Notes under the pieces: model-generated
The model's database searches: none
Told to the model about the DNA's origin: nothing
What the model saw: the letters and a program-made list of their open reading frames with translations, nothing else
Program-made: the position numbers and the translations under genes
Shown here: positions 40,096-49,099 of the stretch, piece by piece
Position numbering within the stretch: the stretch's first letter is position 1
Layout: each line of letters begins with the position of its first letter
Source: an uncultured Sinobacteraceae bacterium
Lineage (GTDB): Bacteria; Pseudomonadota; Gammaproteobacteria; Nevskiales; Nevskiaceae
DNA length: 64,000 bases
Direction of reading: 5' to 3'
NCBI GenBank assembly: GCA_903822975.1
Contig: CAIJRD010000009.1
Coordinates: 186,001 to 250,000, forward strand

Positions 40096-41375
40096 TCGAA
40101 GCGTCCGCCTTTGTCGAGGCCGCGCGGGCGCGCGGGTTCACGTTCTATGCCGGCGTGCCGTGCTCGTTCCTGACGCCGTTCATCAACTACGTGATCCAGG
40201 ATCCGCAGCTGCGTTACCTGTCGTGTGCGAACGAAGGCGACGCGGTGGCGGTGGTCGCCGGCGCCGCCGCGGCAGGGCATCGCGGCATCACGATGATGCA
40301 GAACTCCGGCCTCGGCAATGCCGTGAGCCCGCTGACTTCGCTGACCTGGACGTTCCGCTTGCCGCAGCTGCTGATCGTGACCTGGCGCGCGCAGCCGGGT
40401 GTCGCCGACGAGCCGCAGCATCAGCTGATGGGGCCGATCACGCCGCAGCTGCTCGAAACGATGGAGATTCCCTGGGAGCTGTTTCCGCAGGATGTTGCCG
40501 ACATCCCGGCGGCACTCGATCGCGCGGTCGCGCACATGGACGCAACCGGTCGGCCCTATTGCCTGCTGATGCAGAAGGGCACCGTCGCGGACTATCCGCT
40601 GGCCGGGTCTGGCGCGCCGCCGCCGCGCCCGCGCGGCCGCGTAATCGTGGAGGGTGCTCCCGAAAAAGTAGCGAGCCTGAGCCGTGCCGATGCACTGCGG
40701 CGCGTGATTGCGCGCACGCCCGAGCGCGAAACCGTGGTGATCGCGACCACCGGATTCAGCGGCCGCGAACTGTATGCGCTGGCGGATCGTCCGAATCAGC
40801 TCTACATGGTGGGCTCGATGGGCTGCGTCGCCGGCATGGCGCTCGGGCTCGCCCTGGCGCGGCCGGATCTGCGCGTGGTGGCGGTCGATGGCGATGGCGC
40901 CGCGCTGATGCGGATGGGCCTGTTCGCGACGCTTGGCACCTATGGGCCTTCGAATCTGCTGCATCTGCTGCTCGATAACGGCGTGCACGATTCGACCGGC
41001 GGCCAGGCAACCGTGTCCGCCGGGGTTTCGTTCGCGGAGATCGCCGCCGCCTGCGGCTATCCGCTGGCATTCGAGTCGAGCCGCATCGAAGTGATCGACC
41101 AGTTGTTCGAACCTGCGCTCGACGCGACGATCACTGCAGGTGCTGGTGCTGGTGCTGGTGCTGCTATCGGTACGGGTCCGCGCTTCGCGCATCTGCGCAC
41201 CCGGCCGGGTGCGAGTGCGAACCTGCCGCGGCCATCGATCACGCCCGAACAGGTCCGGCAGCGGCTCGCCGAACACATCGGCGCCAAGGTTCAGGCCGCG
41301 ATCGGCGCGCAGCAGATCGAAGCCGCAGTCGCGGATAAGGAAGCGAATAAGAAACCGGTGGCGCTGTCCGCATGA
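40092..41375 (+). CDS. ppd: Phosphonopyruvate decarboxylase
   Basis: 427-residue thiamine-diphosphate enzyme that makes phosphonoacetaldehyde and so drives the unfavourable mutase step. The N-terminal Pyr domain ([32 protein letters not shown], with the catalytic Glu) and the C-terminal PP domain with [12 protein letters not shown] ... LLHLLLDN (GDG-x~25-N) are both intact. Near residue 355 a 6-bp repeat encodes an Ala-Gly run (AGAGAGAGA), a probable flexible linker, and the C-terminal 60 residues are an extra low-complexity tail. ATGA overlaps on both sides couple it to pepM and the transaminase. Confidence 0.94.
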   Translation: MIEASAFVEAARARGFTFYAGVPCSFLTPFINYVIQDPQLRYLSCANEGDAVAVVAGAAAAGHRGITMMQNSGLGNAVSPLTSLTWTFRLPQLLIVTWRAQPGVADEPQHQLMGPITPQLLETMEIPWELFPQDVADIPAALDRAVAHMDATGRPYCLLMQKGTVADYPLAGSGAPPPRPRGRVIVEGAPEKVASLSRADALRRVIARTPERETVVIATTGFSGRELYALADRPNQLYMVGSMGCVAGMALGLALARPDLRVVAVDGDGAALMRMGLFATLGTYGPSNLLHLLLDNGVHDSTGGQATVSAGVSFAEIAAACGYPLAFESSRIEVIDQLFEPALDATITAGAGAGAGAAIGTGPRFAHLRTRPGASANLPRPSITPEQVRQRLAEHIGAKVQAAIGAQQIEAAVADKEANKKPVALSA

Positions 41376-42442
41376 ACCGTCCACTGCTGCTGAATCCAGG
41401 TCCGGTCACGCTGAGCGAACGCGTCCGCAACAGTCTGCTGTTGCCGGACCTGTGCCATCGCGAACCGGAGTTCTTCGATCTGCAGGACGAGATCCGCGCG
41501 CGTCTGCTGCAGGTGCATGCGCTCGATCCTTCGATCTGGGCGGCGGTGTTGCTGACCGGTTCGGGCACCGCTGCAGTCGAAGCCATGGTCTCGAGCCTGG
41601 TGCCGCAAGACGGCCAGCTGCTGGTGCTGGAGAACGGTGTCTACGGCGAACGCATTACGCGCATCGCGCAGATCCACCGCATCGACTACGAAACGCTGGC
41701 GCACGACTGGACCGCGGCCATCGATCTCGACCGCTTGCGCGGACGTCTCGGGCAGGCGCCGGTGATTACGCATGTCGCCGTGGTGCACCACGAAACCACC
41801 ACCGGAAGACTGAACGATCTGTCGGCCATCGCGGCCGTCTGCGCTGAGTTCGGCGTGAGTCTGCTGGTCGATGCGGTCAGCAGTTTCGGTGCGGAGCTGC
41901 TGGAATTCGCACCCGCAATCACTGCAATCGCAGCCACTGCGAACAAGTGCCTGCACGGCGTTCCAGGTGCGGCGTTCGTGATCCTTCGGCGTAGCGCACT
42001 GGCCGCTGCACCGACTCGCAGCTTGTATCTGGACCTTGCCGGCTGGTGCCGCGAGCAGGATCGTCGCAGCACGCCGTTCACGCCATCGGTGCACGCCTAT
42101 TACGCGCTGCGCGAAGCCCTGCGCGAGTTCGATGATGCGGGTGGCCTGCAAGCACGTCATCGCCAGTATGGGCAGCTTGCCGATCAGGCGGCTGATGGTT
42201 TGCAGAAGCTCGGAATCTTGCCGTTGATGCCGGCGCGCGACGCCTCGGTGGTGCTGCGCGCGTATCGCTTGCCGGCCTGCGGCTATGCGCGCCTGCACGA
42301 TGAGTTGAAGGCGCAGGGCTTCATCATCTATGCCGGCCAGGGCACGCTGTCGCGGCAGTTGTTTCGAATTTCGACAATGGGCGCGGTGGCCGCCGCCGAC
42401 GTTGCGCGACTGCTGGCAGAGACCGCGCGCATCGTCGCCTGA
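41372..42442 (+). CDS. phnW: 2-aminoethylphosphonate transaminase
   Basis: 356-residue class V PLP aminotransferase. It opens LLLNPGPVTLSERVRNSLLLPDLCHREPEF, the PhnW hallmark, and carries the GSGTAAVEAM phosphate-binding loop, the VDAVSSFG aspartate and the PLP lysine in ATANKCLHGVPG. Next to PEP mutase and decarboxylase it should act in the biosynthetic direction, aminating phosphonoacetaldehyde to 2-aminoethylphosphonate. No phosphonatase (phnX) is nearby, which argues against a degradative role. Confidence 0.93.
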   Translation: MNRPLLLNPGPVTLSERVRNSLLLPDLCHREPEFFDLQDEIRARLLQVHALDPSIWAAVLLTGSGTAAVEAMVSSLVPQDGQLLVLENGVYGERITRIAQIHRIDYETLAHDWTAAIDLDRLRGRLGQAPVITHVAVVHHETTTGRLNDLSAIAAVCAEFGVSLLVDAVSSFGAELLEFAPAITAIAATANKCLHGVPGAAFVILRRSALAAAPTRSLYLDLAGWCREQDRRSTPFTPSVHAYYALREALREFDDAGGLQARHRQYGQLADQAADGLQKLGILPLMPARDASVVLRAYRLPACGYARLHDELKAQGFIIYAGQGTLSRQLFRISTMGAVAAADVARLLAETARIVA

Positions 42443-42585
42443 GTCGTCGCCTGAGTGGCCGCCTCGGTCACCGGGTGGCGCCCGACCAGCGCCCGGAATG
42501 ATGCGTTGGGCGGCTGCCGAACTGAGTTCGAATCGACGCGGTCGTAACGTCGATACGCAACCGTTCCGACGATCGAGGAGAGCCG

Positions 42586-43440
42586 ATGAGTCCACGCCGA
42601 ATCCGCCGCGCCATCCCTGCGAAGTCCGCGGCGCTGGTTAGCGGCGCGCTACTCGCGGTGTCGGGCGCGGCGTTCGCCGAAACGCCGAATCCCCTGCCGG
42701 AGTGGTATTACTCGCAGGGTCATCTGCTCGAAGAACACATGCGCGAAGGCGAGGCGCCGAAGTGGTCGCGTGTGGTCGGCTTATCGGTTGATACCCAGCC
42801 CAAGTACGAAGGTGGCAACGCCTACAGCACCAGCGGCGGTCCGAGTTTCGATCTGCGTTATCGCGATATCGCCTTCGCATCGACCGGCGAAGGCTTCGGC
42901 GTCAACCTGCTGCGCAGCCGCAACTACCGCGCGGGGTTTGCGCTGACCTACGATCTCGGGCGCGATCAGGATGCCGACCATCATCTGCAAGGCCTGGGCG
43001 ATGTCGGCATCTCGCCGGAAGCCCGCGCCTTTGCCGAATACCTGCTGTTCCCGGTGACCTTGCGTATCGATGTGCGGCATTCGTTCGGCGGGCAGGGCGG
43101 ATGGGTCGGCGATATCAGCGCGTATTCGCCGTTGGCCGGATCGAAGAAATATTTCGTATTCGCCGGTCCCTCGTTGAGCTTCGCCAACGGCAACAACCAA
43201 AAGCACTACTTCGGCATCAGCAAACATCAGTCGTTCGAATCCGGCTATCCGCAATACCATGCCAGTTCCGGAATCCGCAGCGGCAGCTTCGGAGTCAGTG
43301 CGGGTTATTTCATTACCGAGCACTGGCTGGTCACCGGCATGGTCGCGGCCGAACAGTTGCTCGGCCCGTCGGGACACAGTCCGCTGGTGCAGGAGCAGGG
43401 CCAGCTCACCGGTACATTCACGACCGCCTATCGTTGGTAG
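42586..43440 (+). CDS. MipA/OmpV-family outer membrane protein
   Basis: 284-residue protein with a signal peptide (KSAALVSGALLAVSGAAFA-E) and an amphipathic beta-strand pattern (PKYEGGNAYSTSGGPSFDLRYRDIAFAS, AGFALTYDLGRDQ, FVFAGPSLSFANG). It ends in a C-terminal aromatic residue (AYRW), typical of barrel proteins recognised by the Bam machinery. MipA/OmpV members scaffold murein enzymes or act as small porins. GAGGAGAG precedes the ATG. It follows the phosphonate operon after 143 bases and need not belong to it. Confidence 0.85.
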   Translation: MSPRRIRRAIPAKSAALVSGALLAVSGAAFAETPNPLPEWYYSQGHLLEEHMREGEAPKWSRVVGLSVDTQPKYEGGNAYSTSGGPSFDLRYRDIAFASTGEGFGVNLLRSRNYRAGFALTYDLGRDQDADHHLQGLGDVGISPEARAFAEYLLFPVTLRIDVRHSFGGQGGWVGDISAYSPLAGSKKYFVFAGPSLSFANGNNQKHYFGISKHQSFESGYPQYHASSGIRSGSFGVSAGYFITEHWLVTGMVAAEQLLGPSGHSPLVQEQGQLTGTFTTAYRW

Positions 43441-43679
43441 TGCGTGCTACTGACGCGGTAGCGCGTCGTCGTCGTCGGCTTCACGCTCAGTCGACTGAAG
43501 GCTTCACCCGTTCGCTGCATCGCGCTCAGTCGAGCTAACCTGCGCGACTCTGTCGGCGTCGTATCGTTTAAATTGATTGATATCGGCTAAATATTGAACT
43601 TTTATATTCAAGGAATCGACCTTATTGTCGCTGCTCCAGCCGGTACTTCCGCCGGTTGCTCGACGAAAAGGAGTCTTCA

Positions 43680-44384
43680 ATGCAACAGATCCGGCGTAGC
43701 GATGAACGCGGTCAGGCGGATCACGGTTGGCTGCGTTCGTTCCACAGTTTTTCCTTCGGCGAGTACCACGATCCCGACCATGTCGAGTTCGGACCGCTGC
43801 GCGTGATCAACGAGGATCGCGTGGTGCCAGGTGCCGGTTTCGGCGCGCACGGGCATCGCGACATGGAGATCATCAGCTACGTGTTGTCGGGCGAACTCGC
43901 GCACAAGGATTCGATCGGCAACGGTTCGGTGATCCGTCCAGGCGACGTGCAGCGCATGAGCGCGGGCCGCGGCATTCGTCACAGCGAATTCAATCCTTCG
44001 GCAAACGACCCGCTGCACTTTCTGCAGATCTGGATTCAGCCGGATCGTGCGGGGATCGATCCGGGCTACGAGGAGCAGCACTTCGCCACCGCGGACAAGC
44101 GCGGTCGTCTGCGCTTGATCGCCTCGGGCGATCGTGCCGAGGGCTCGCTGCTGATCCACCAGGACGCGCGCGTCTATGCAGGCTTGTTCGACGGTTCGGA
44201 GGAAGCGCTGCTGACGCTGGGCAACGGCCGCCAGTTATATCTGCACGTCGCGCGCGGCGAGATCAGCGCAAATGGTCAGCAGCTCGGTGCCGGCGATGCG
44301 TTGATGCTGACCGAAGAGCCGGTACTGAAGCTTTCGGCTGGACGCGATGCAGAAGTATTGGTGTTCGATTTGCCGCCGGAGTGA
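43680..44384 (+). CDS. Pirin family protein
   Basis: 234-residue bicupin, started at the ATG at 43680 with a strong AAAAGGAG site. The N-terminal cupin shows the pirin motif GFGAHGHRDMEIISYVLSGELAHKDSIGN, with metal ligands in HGHRDME and the later RHSEFN. Bacterial pirins of this YhaK/YhhW type have been assigned quercetinase or redox roles, and the actual function is uncertain. The ~240-base upstream region is unusually AT-rich near 43568-43612 and probably contains its promoter. Confidence 0.9.
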   Translation: MQQIRRSDERGQADHGWLRSFHSFSFGEYHDPDHVEFGPLRVINEDRVVPGAGFGAHGHRDMEIISYVLSGELAHKDSIGNGSVIRPGDVQRMSAGRGIRHSEFNPSANDPLHFLQIWIQPDRAGIDPGYEEQHFATADKRGRLRLIASGDRAEGSLLIHQDARVYAGLFDGSEEALLTLGNGRQLYLHVARGEISANGQQLGAGDALMLTEEPVLKLSAGRDAEVLVFDLPPE

Positions 44385-44394
44385 GCCTTGAACC

Positions 44395-44421
44395 GCGCCT
44401 CGTCGCTGTTGGACGAGGCGC
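44395..44421. terminator. Stem-loop between convergent pirin and luxR genes
   Basis: A perfect 10-bp stem GCGCCTCGTC / GACGAGGCGC with a 7-base loop lies 10 bases after the pirin stop and about 130 bases from the end of the convergent LuxR gene. There is no T-tract, so termination function is uncertain. Confidence 0.45.
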
Positions 44422-44553
44422 GCAGCCGTCTGCGGTATCGATCTATTCCGGTCGTACCAAACCTTCAAATGTGCTGGCGATTCGCGCACGCTGCCGGCGT
44501 GTTTCGTGGCCACCGCGTCGCAACGATCGCTCGGCAGTGCGCAACCGCGTCGT

Positions 44554-45666
44554 TCAATACGGTCGCAGCCGTGGCAGGTGTGCGATCAGCCCGACCAGGG
44601 CCGATTGGCGGTGGACCCCCAGTTTGTCGAGCGCGCGTTTGAGAACGGTGCGAACGGTGTTGATCGACACCGATCGTGCTTGCGCAAGTTCGGCGAGGTC
44701 GTGACCGTTGGCGAGGCCGACAGCAAGTTGTGCCTCGCCGGCAGACAGCCGGTAAAGCTGCGACAGCAGCGTCGTCAACTCGGCCGGTGCATTGGCCGGC
44801 GCCTGCACCAGGACCATGGCGCTCGGCTGCTGCGGTCGCTCGGACAGCCGCAAGGGCGTAATCACCAATTGCAGGGCGGGTGCGCCGCTGGCGCGTTGCA
44901 GCAGCATGGCGCCGCCATCGCCGCGACAAGCGCGCGCGATGAGATCGCGCAGACGCGCGCGATCGCCGCCCAGCTGCGCACACAGCCGCTGACCGCTGCC
45001 ATAAGCGATGCCGTCGCCCTGACCTTGAGCGGCGCGCAACAGATCGGCCGCTGCCGCATTCGCGTACAGCACCTTCGCTTCGGCATCGACTTGCAGCACA
45101 CCGGTTTCGAGCCGATCGACCATCGCAGCAAGATCGCCGACCTGGCGTTCGGCGCCGCGCAAGGCGTGGCGGGCGATGATCAACCGGCGCAGGTGCGGCA
45201 CCAGCGGCTGCAAGGATTGTTCGGCGGCAATTTCGAACGGACCTTCCGCACGGCGCCGTTGCGTGCTGACGAAACCAACCCCGCGCGGCACTTCGAGTGC
45301 GGCCACGGTCACGTGCAGGAAGTCCTCGCCAAACGGCCGCTGCATGTCGTTGTAATAGCGCGTGCGCAAAACTTCGCCGCGCGGCACCAGCGGTTCCATG
45401 TCGTGAAAGCGGTTCGGTGGAAGTTGGCTCAGCGCCCGGCCCCAGGGGTCGTGCATCGCGAATTCGCGCGAGTAGGCATCCATGAACGCCGGGTTGATGC
45501 CGGACGAACAGACGAAGTTGAAATCCTGCGCCTGGCTGTCGTTCATCGCCATGAAGCAACTGGTTCCGCCGGCGATCGTTGCGATTTGAGACGGCAGCGC
45601 ATGCAGGGCGTCGTCGTCGGTGATGGCGTCGTAGATGCGCTCGATCAGGATTTGCGGTGAGGCCAT
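44554..45666 (-). CDS. LuxR-family transcriptional regulator with PAS-like sensor region
   Basis: 370-residue regulator. The C-terminal 65 residues form a LuxR helix-turn-helix (LSAGEAQLAVGLANGHDLAELAQARSVSINTVRTVLKRALDKLGV). The middle (VDRLETGVLQVDAEAKVLYANAAAADLLR) is PAS-like, and the first 180 residues are an uncharacterised sensor region found in similar stand-alone regulators. The signal is unknown. The 329 bases upstream of its start (45667-45995) contain no gene; two similar words (GTCCTGACGATTC and GTTCTGACGAATTC near 45792 and 45824) could be part of its control region. Confidence 0.85.
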   Translation of the reverse strand: MASPQILIERIYDAITDDDALHALPSQIATIAGGTSCFMAMNDSQAQDFNFVCSSGINPAFMDAYSREFAMHDPWGRALSQLPPNRFHDMEPLVPRGEVLRTRYYNDMQRPFGEDFLHVTVAALEVPRGVGFVSTQRRRAEGPFEIAAEQSLQPLVPHLRRLIIARHALRGAERQVGDLAAMVDRLETGVLQVDAEAKVLYANAAAADLLRAAQGQGDGIAYGSGQRLCAQLGGDRARLRDLIARACRGDGGAMLLQRASGAPALQLVITPLRLSERPQQPSAMVLVQAPANAPAELTTLLSQLYRLSAGEAQLAVGLANGHDLAELAQARSVSINTVRTVLKRALDKLGVHRQSALVGLIAHLPRLRPY

Positions 45667-45995
45667 GGCTCGCTCGAGTTCGATGGGGCTGGCAGGCGGC
45701 GCCCGTCAACCGGCGATCGCTTCGAACCTCAAAACAGCACCTGCGTCCGGACGATCCCCGAGCGTCACTGTCCGCCTGAAGTCCGGCAAAGTCCTGACGA
45801 TTCGGCTACCGAATGCCGACCAAGTTCTGACGAATTCCTTTCGGTGGTCGACAACGGGCTCTAGTGAGGCGTGACGCGCCGTTCCGGAGCTTGGCGCCGA
45901 CCGGCATGCCGATGACTTGCGCGCGGCACAGCCCGTCATCTGTGCCGGCCGGAATGGGCGCTGCACCATGGGTCGTCGGCGGCGGGCCGGGTCGT

Positions 45996-46649
45996 TCAGA
46001 ACCCGATATAGCGTCCGGGCTTGTGATTGAGCGCGAGGATCGCGTTCATCAGGACGGCGCCGACCACCGACCAGGCCACGCGCACCGGTTCGATCAGAAA
46101 GAACGCCGATACGACGATCGCACAGTCGATCGCCATCTGGACCTTGCCGGCACGCCAACCGAAGTGCTCCTGCAGGTACAGCACGAAGATTCCGACGCCG
46201 CCGAGGCTGGCGCGGTGACGCGCCAACGCCAGGCAGCCGAGCCCGAGCGAGACGCCGCCGAGCACCCCCGCATAGCCCGGGTTGATCGCGGTGATCGTCA
46301 TCCAGTCGTGCGCGTAGTTCGACATCCCCGCCAGCAGCGCCACCGCAATGAACGACTTCAAGGTGAACTCGAGACCCATGCGGCGCCAGGCCAGCCAATA
46401 GAACGGCAGGTTCAATGCGAAGAACAGCGTTCCGAACGACAGACCGGTGGCGTAGTGCAGTACGAACGCGACACCCGCCATGCCGCCGCTGACCAGCCCC
46501 GCACTTTTGAACAACTCGATGCCGAGCGACACCATCAGCGCCCCGATCACCAGCGCGAAGGCGTCTTCGAATGCGCTGTGCTTATCGGGAACGAGATCGG
46601 ATGACGCTGCAGGCTGTAGTGAAGGCACCGTCTTTCCGCGTATGGCCAC
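45996..46649 (-). CDS. YitT family membrane protein
   Basis: About 217 residues from a GTG at 46649; the frame continues to 46964, but those residues shadow the tRNA-side region, and a GTG at 46628 is another candidate. Five or six membrane helices carry the YitT (DUF161) motif ALMVSLGIELFKSAGLVSGGMAGVAFVLHYATG, then GTLFFALNLPFYWLAWRRMG. The C-terminal soluble domain of classical YitT proteins (DUF2179) is absent, giving a short form. The transported compound is unknown. Confidence 0.8.
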   Translation of the reverse strand: MAIRGKTVPSLQPAASSDLVPDKHSAFEDAFALVIGALMVSLGIELFKSAGLVSGGMAGVAFVLHYATGLSFGTLFFALNLPFYWLAWRRMGLEFTLKSFIAVALLAGMSNYAHDWMTITAINPGYAGVLGGVSLGLGCLALARHRASLGGVGIFVLYLQEHFGWRAGKVQMAIDCAIVVSAFFLIEPVRVAWSVVGAVLMNAILALNHKPGRYIGF

Positions 46650-46919
46650 TTGGAGGGATTTGGGACGCGCAGCGATGCCGCACGTGTTCTGACAAGACTG
46701 CAGCAATAAACGTGCGGATGAACCGCGCCGGTCGACGCGCTTCAGCGGCGCCGTAATGCTGTGCGTCGACGACCGCGTGGCGAGGCTCGACTGGAACATC
46801 AGAGGCACGAACAACGCGAGCTTGGACAGTGGGCTTGGCGACGGAGATCGACGGCACGCTTGGCCGGACCTGTGCCCAATTCCACCGGGAGACGAAACCT
46901 CGATCTCAAACGGTTGAAT

Positions 46920-46996
46920 TGGTAGGCGCGAATGGACTCGAACCATCGACCCCCACCATGTCAAGGTGGTGCTCTAACCAGCTGAGCTACGCGCCT
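46920..46996 (-). tRNA. tRNA-Val (anticodon GAC)
   Basis: On the minus strand the cloverleaf has a perfect 7-bp acceptor stem (AGGCGCG / CGCGCCT), a D arm (GCTC ... GAGC), an anticodon stem CCACC/GGTGG with loop TTGACAT (anticodon GAC) and a T arm with GGTTCGAGTCC. The CCA end is encoded in the DNA. It is read in the same direction as the YitT gene. Confidence 0.95.
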
Positions 46997-47064
46997 GCAA
47001 TTGCAGAGCGCGAAGGTTACTGGACGCTCCCGGCCGAAGCAAGCATTCGGCGCCATCGGCCCGT

Positions 47065-47102
47065 AAAAAAACGGACGGCGCCGGTGTTCCCGGTGCCGTC
47101 CG
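47065..47102 (-). terminator. Rho-independent terminator of the phosphoesterase gene
   Basis: On the minus strand a 12-bp GC-rich stem (GGACGGCACCGG pairing with CCGGCGCCGTCC, one wobble pair) is followed by GTTTTTTT. It begins 75 bases past the stop of the phosphoesterase gene. Confidence 0.92.
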
Positions 47103-47176
47103 CCGATTCGCCTGCTGCGATGCCTGCAGGGCGGGGGACCGTGGTGCCGGATTCGGCACCACGGTTGGTACGCGGT

Positions 47177-48886
47177 CTAGTTCGTCAGATTCAGTGCGTT
47201 GGTCAGATCGCCCATCGCGGCATTCGAGTTGGCGACGAGCGCGGTATCGCGTGCGCTCAGACCCACCAGTGTCGGCAGATCGAAGCGACGCGTGATCAGG
47301 CGCAGGATCGAGGCGGTGTCGTACTGCGTGTGGTCGACCGTGCCTTTTTTCGCCAGCGGCGAAATGATGATGGCGGGGATGCGCGTGCCGGGGCCGAGCA
47401 AGTCGCCCTTCGGTGGCACGACGTGATCCCAGACGCCGCCGAATTCGTCGTAGGTGATGACGATGACCATGTTGGCGTACTGCGGGCTGGCCTGCAGTTT
47501 TGCCACGAGGTCGGCGATGTGGTTGTCGCCGTCGGTGACGTTGGCGTAACCCTCGTGCTGGTTGTTGAGGCCCACCGGCTTGTAGAACGACACCGCCGGC
47601 AGCGTGCCGGCCGCAGCGTCGGCCACCAGATCGTTGTAGTCCTTCAGGTGTGCCGCGCGTGCGGCCGCACCCGAGGTGGTGCCCGGATCAAACCCGGCGT
47701 AGTAGTTGAACGGCTGGTGATGCGGCTGGAAGTCGACATGCGTGGTGTCGGACACGCCGTTCGAATTGCCGGCGTAGATCACCGTGCGCGGTTGCGCCGG
47801 ATCCTGCGTGCCGTCGGCAACGGCGGCATCCCAGGAGCCGCCATACCACTTCCAGCTGACGCCCTTGGCATTCAACAGGTCGCCGATATTGGTCTGCGTC
47901 TGCGGCGGCAGCGTCGTGCCTTTGCTGGGGTCGGCGTAGTCGAGGCTGGCGCTGCTGGCCGGCGCGTTGCCGCTCGGCTGATACGGCGCCTGCATGGTGT
48001 TCACCGCGTAGAACTTGCCGTCGCCGAAATAATTCGCTGGCGTGATGTTGCCGCTGAGCGTGAACTGCGGCGGACCATCCAGCGCAGACGTCGGCGAGCT
48101 GCTCTTGGTGGCCAGCTGCGGCAGGTACTTGCCGCTGGTATCCGTCTTCAGCACCGCGATGGTCGGTTTGGCGGCGGCGGTATCGGCGTTCGGATATTCC
48201 GGGGCGCAGGCGCAGATCAAATACTGGTGATTCAGGAACGAGCCACCGAAAGCGCCTTCGAAGAAGTTGTCGGCGAGCACGAAATCCTGCGCCAGCTTGT
48301 ACAACTTGGCGCTGCTCGCATCGTAGTGACCCATGGTCAAACCACCGGCATCGGCCCAGGCGGCGTAGCCGTCGTTGTTGGTGCCGATCTGCATCTGGTT
48401 TTCATAGAAGCGGTGATACAGATCGCGCGTCACCGTGCTCAGGCTCAGCGTCGAACCGGAGCTGGCGCTGAACGCGCTCTCAACCGAAAACGGCGCGTTC
48501 GGCAGACCGTCGCTCTGCGCCTGCGTCACCACCGGCATCTGGCCGGCGGCGGTCACGCCACCCCAGGTCTGCGGCAGCTTGGCGAGCACGGTGCTGCCGT
48601 CGCGATCCTTCTGCGGAACATAGGCGGCGGTCGGCTTGCCGCTGCCGTCGACCACGGCGCTGATGCCGTTGGCGCCCGGGAAGTTGCCAAACAGATTGTC
48701 GAAACTGCGGTTCTCGGCGTAGATCACGACGATGTTCTTCACCTTGCTTTGCAGCGCTTCGGTGACCGCGGCCGGATCGGAGCTTGCGGAGTTGTTATGG
48801 TTGTTGTCGCAAGCGGCGAGGCCTGCGCCCAGCGTGATTGCGAACGGCAGCGCGCAGCGCAGGCTGCGTTTGAAAACGGTGTTCAT
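47177..48886 (-). CDS. Phosphoesterase (AcpA/phospholipase C-like) lipoprotein
   Basis: 569-residue protein of the alkaline-phosphatase-like phosphoesterase family (PF04185: acid phosphatase AcpA and phospholipases C). The signal sequence ends in a lipobox (GAGLAAC-DNN), so it is a predicted lipoprotein. The family core is present: IVVIYAENRSFDNLFGNFPGA, DNFFEGAFGGSFLNHQYLICA and VIVITYDEFGGVWDHVVPP, which contribute metal-binding residues. A substrate (phospholipid or phosphomonoester) cannot be distinguished. It is divergent from a di-haem peroxidase gene across a region with a palindrome, and ends in a strong terminator. Confidence 0.9.
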   Translation of the reverse strand: MNTVFKRSLRCALPFAITLGAGLAACDNNHNNSASSDPAAVTEALQSKVKNIVVIYAENRSFDNLFGNFPGANGISAVVDGSGKPTAAYVPQKDRDGSTVLAKLPQTWGGVTAAGQMPVVTQAQSDGLPNAPFSVESAFSASSGSTLSLSTVTRDLYHRFYENQMQIGTNNDGYAAWADAGGLTMGHYDASSAKLYKLAQDFVLADNFFEGAFGGSFLNHQYLICACAPEYPNADTAAAKPTIAVLKTDTSGKYLPQLATKSSSPTSALDGPPQFTLSGNITPANYFGDGKFYAVNTMQAPYQPSGNAPASSASLDYADPSKGTTLPPQTQTNIGDLLNAKGVSWKWYGGSWDAAVADGTQDPAQPRTVIYAGNSNGVSDTTHVDFQPHHQPFNYYAGFDPGTTSGAAARAAHLKDYNDLVADAAAGTLPAVSFYKPVGLNNQHEGYANVTDGDNHIADLVAKLQASPQYANMVIVITYDEFGGVWDHVVPPKGDLLGPGTRIPAIIISPLAKKGTVDHTQYDTASILRLITRRFDLPTLVGLSARDTALVANSNAAMGDLTNALNLTN

Positions 48887-48924
48887 GGCTCGGGAAACTC
48901 CCTGTATTCGAGTGTGTACGGCGA

Positions 48925-48940
48925 CTTAACTAAAGTTAAG
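48925..48940. promoter_or_regulatory. Perfect 16-bp palindrome between divergent genes
   Basis: CTTAACT-aa-AGTTAAG lies 39 bases upstream of the phosphoesterase start and 160 bases before the peroxidase start, in an AT-rich stretch of the 213-base divergent region. It is a candidate operator for an unidentified dimeric repressor. Confidence 0.45.
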
Positions 48941-49099
48941 AACGGCAACTTGGTTATTCTTGAGCGCTCAGATGACGGGCCGATGACCGTCGGCCCTGCA
49001 AGCCGTCACGGACGCGGATTCATGCGGTTGTCATCTTGTGTTGCCATAAGCGCTGGCCGCGCCGCGTGATCTGCGTGCGCAACTCCGGGAGTCGTTGCT

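Noticed and set aside
37637..42442. Phosphonate degradation locus
   Set aside because: Presence of PEP mutase and phosphonopyruvate decarboxylase, and absence of phosphonatase and transporter genes, point to synthesis rather than breakdown.
46829..49069. A 746-codon plus-strand frame
   Set aside because: Antisense to the phosphoesterase gene and running through tRNA-Val; composition is that of a shadow.
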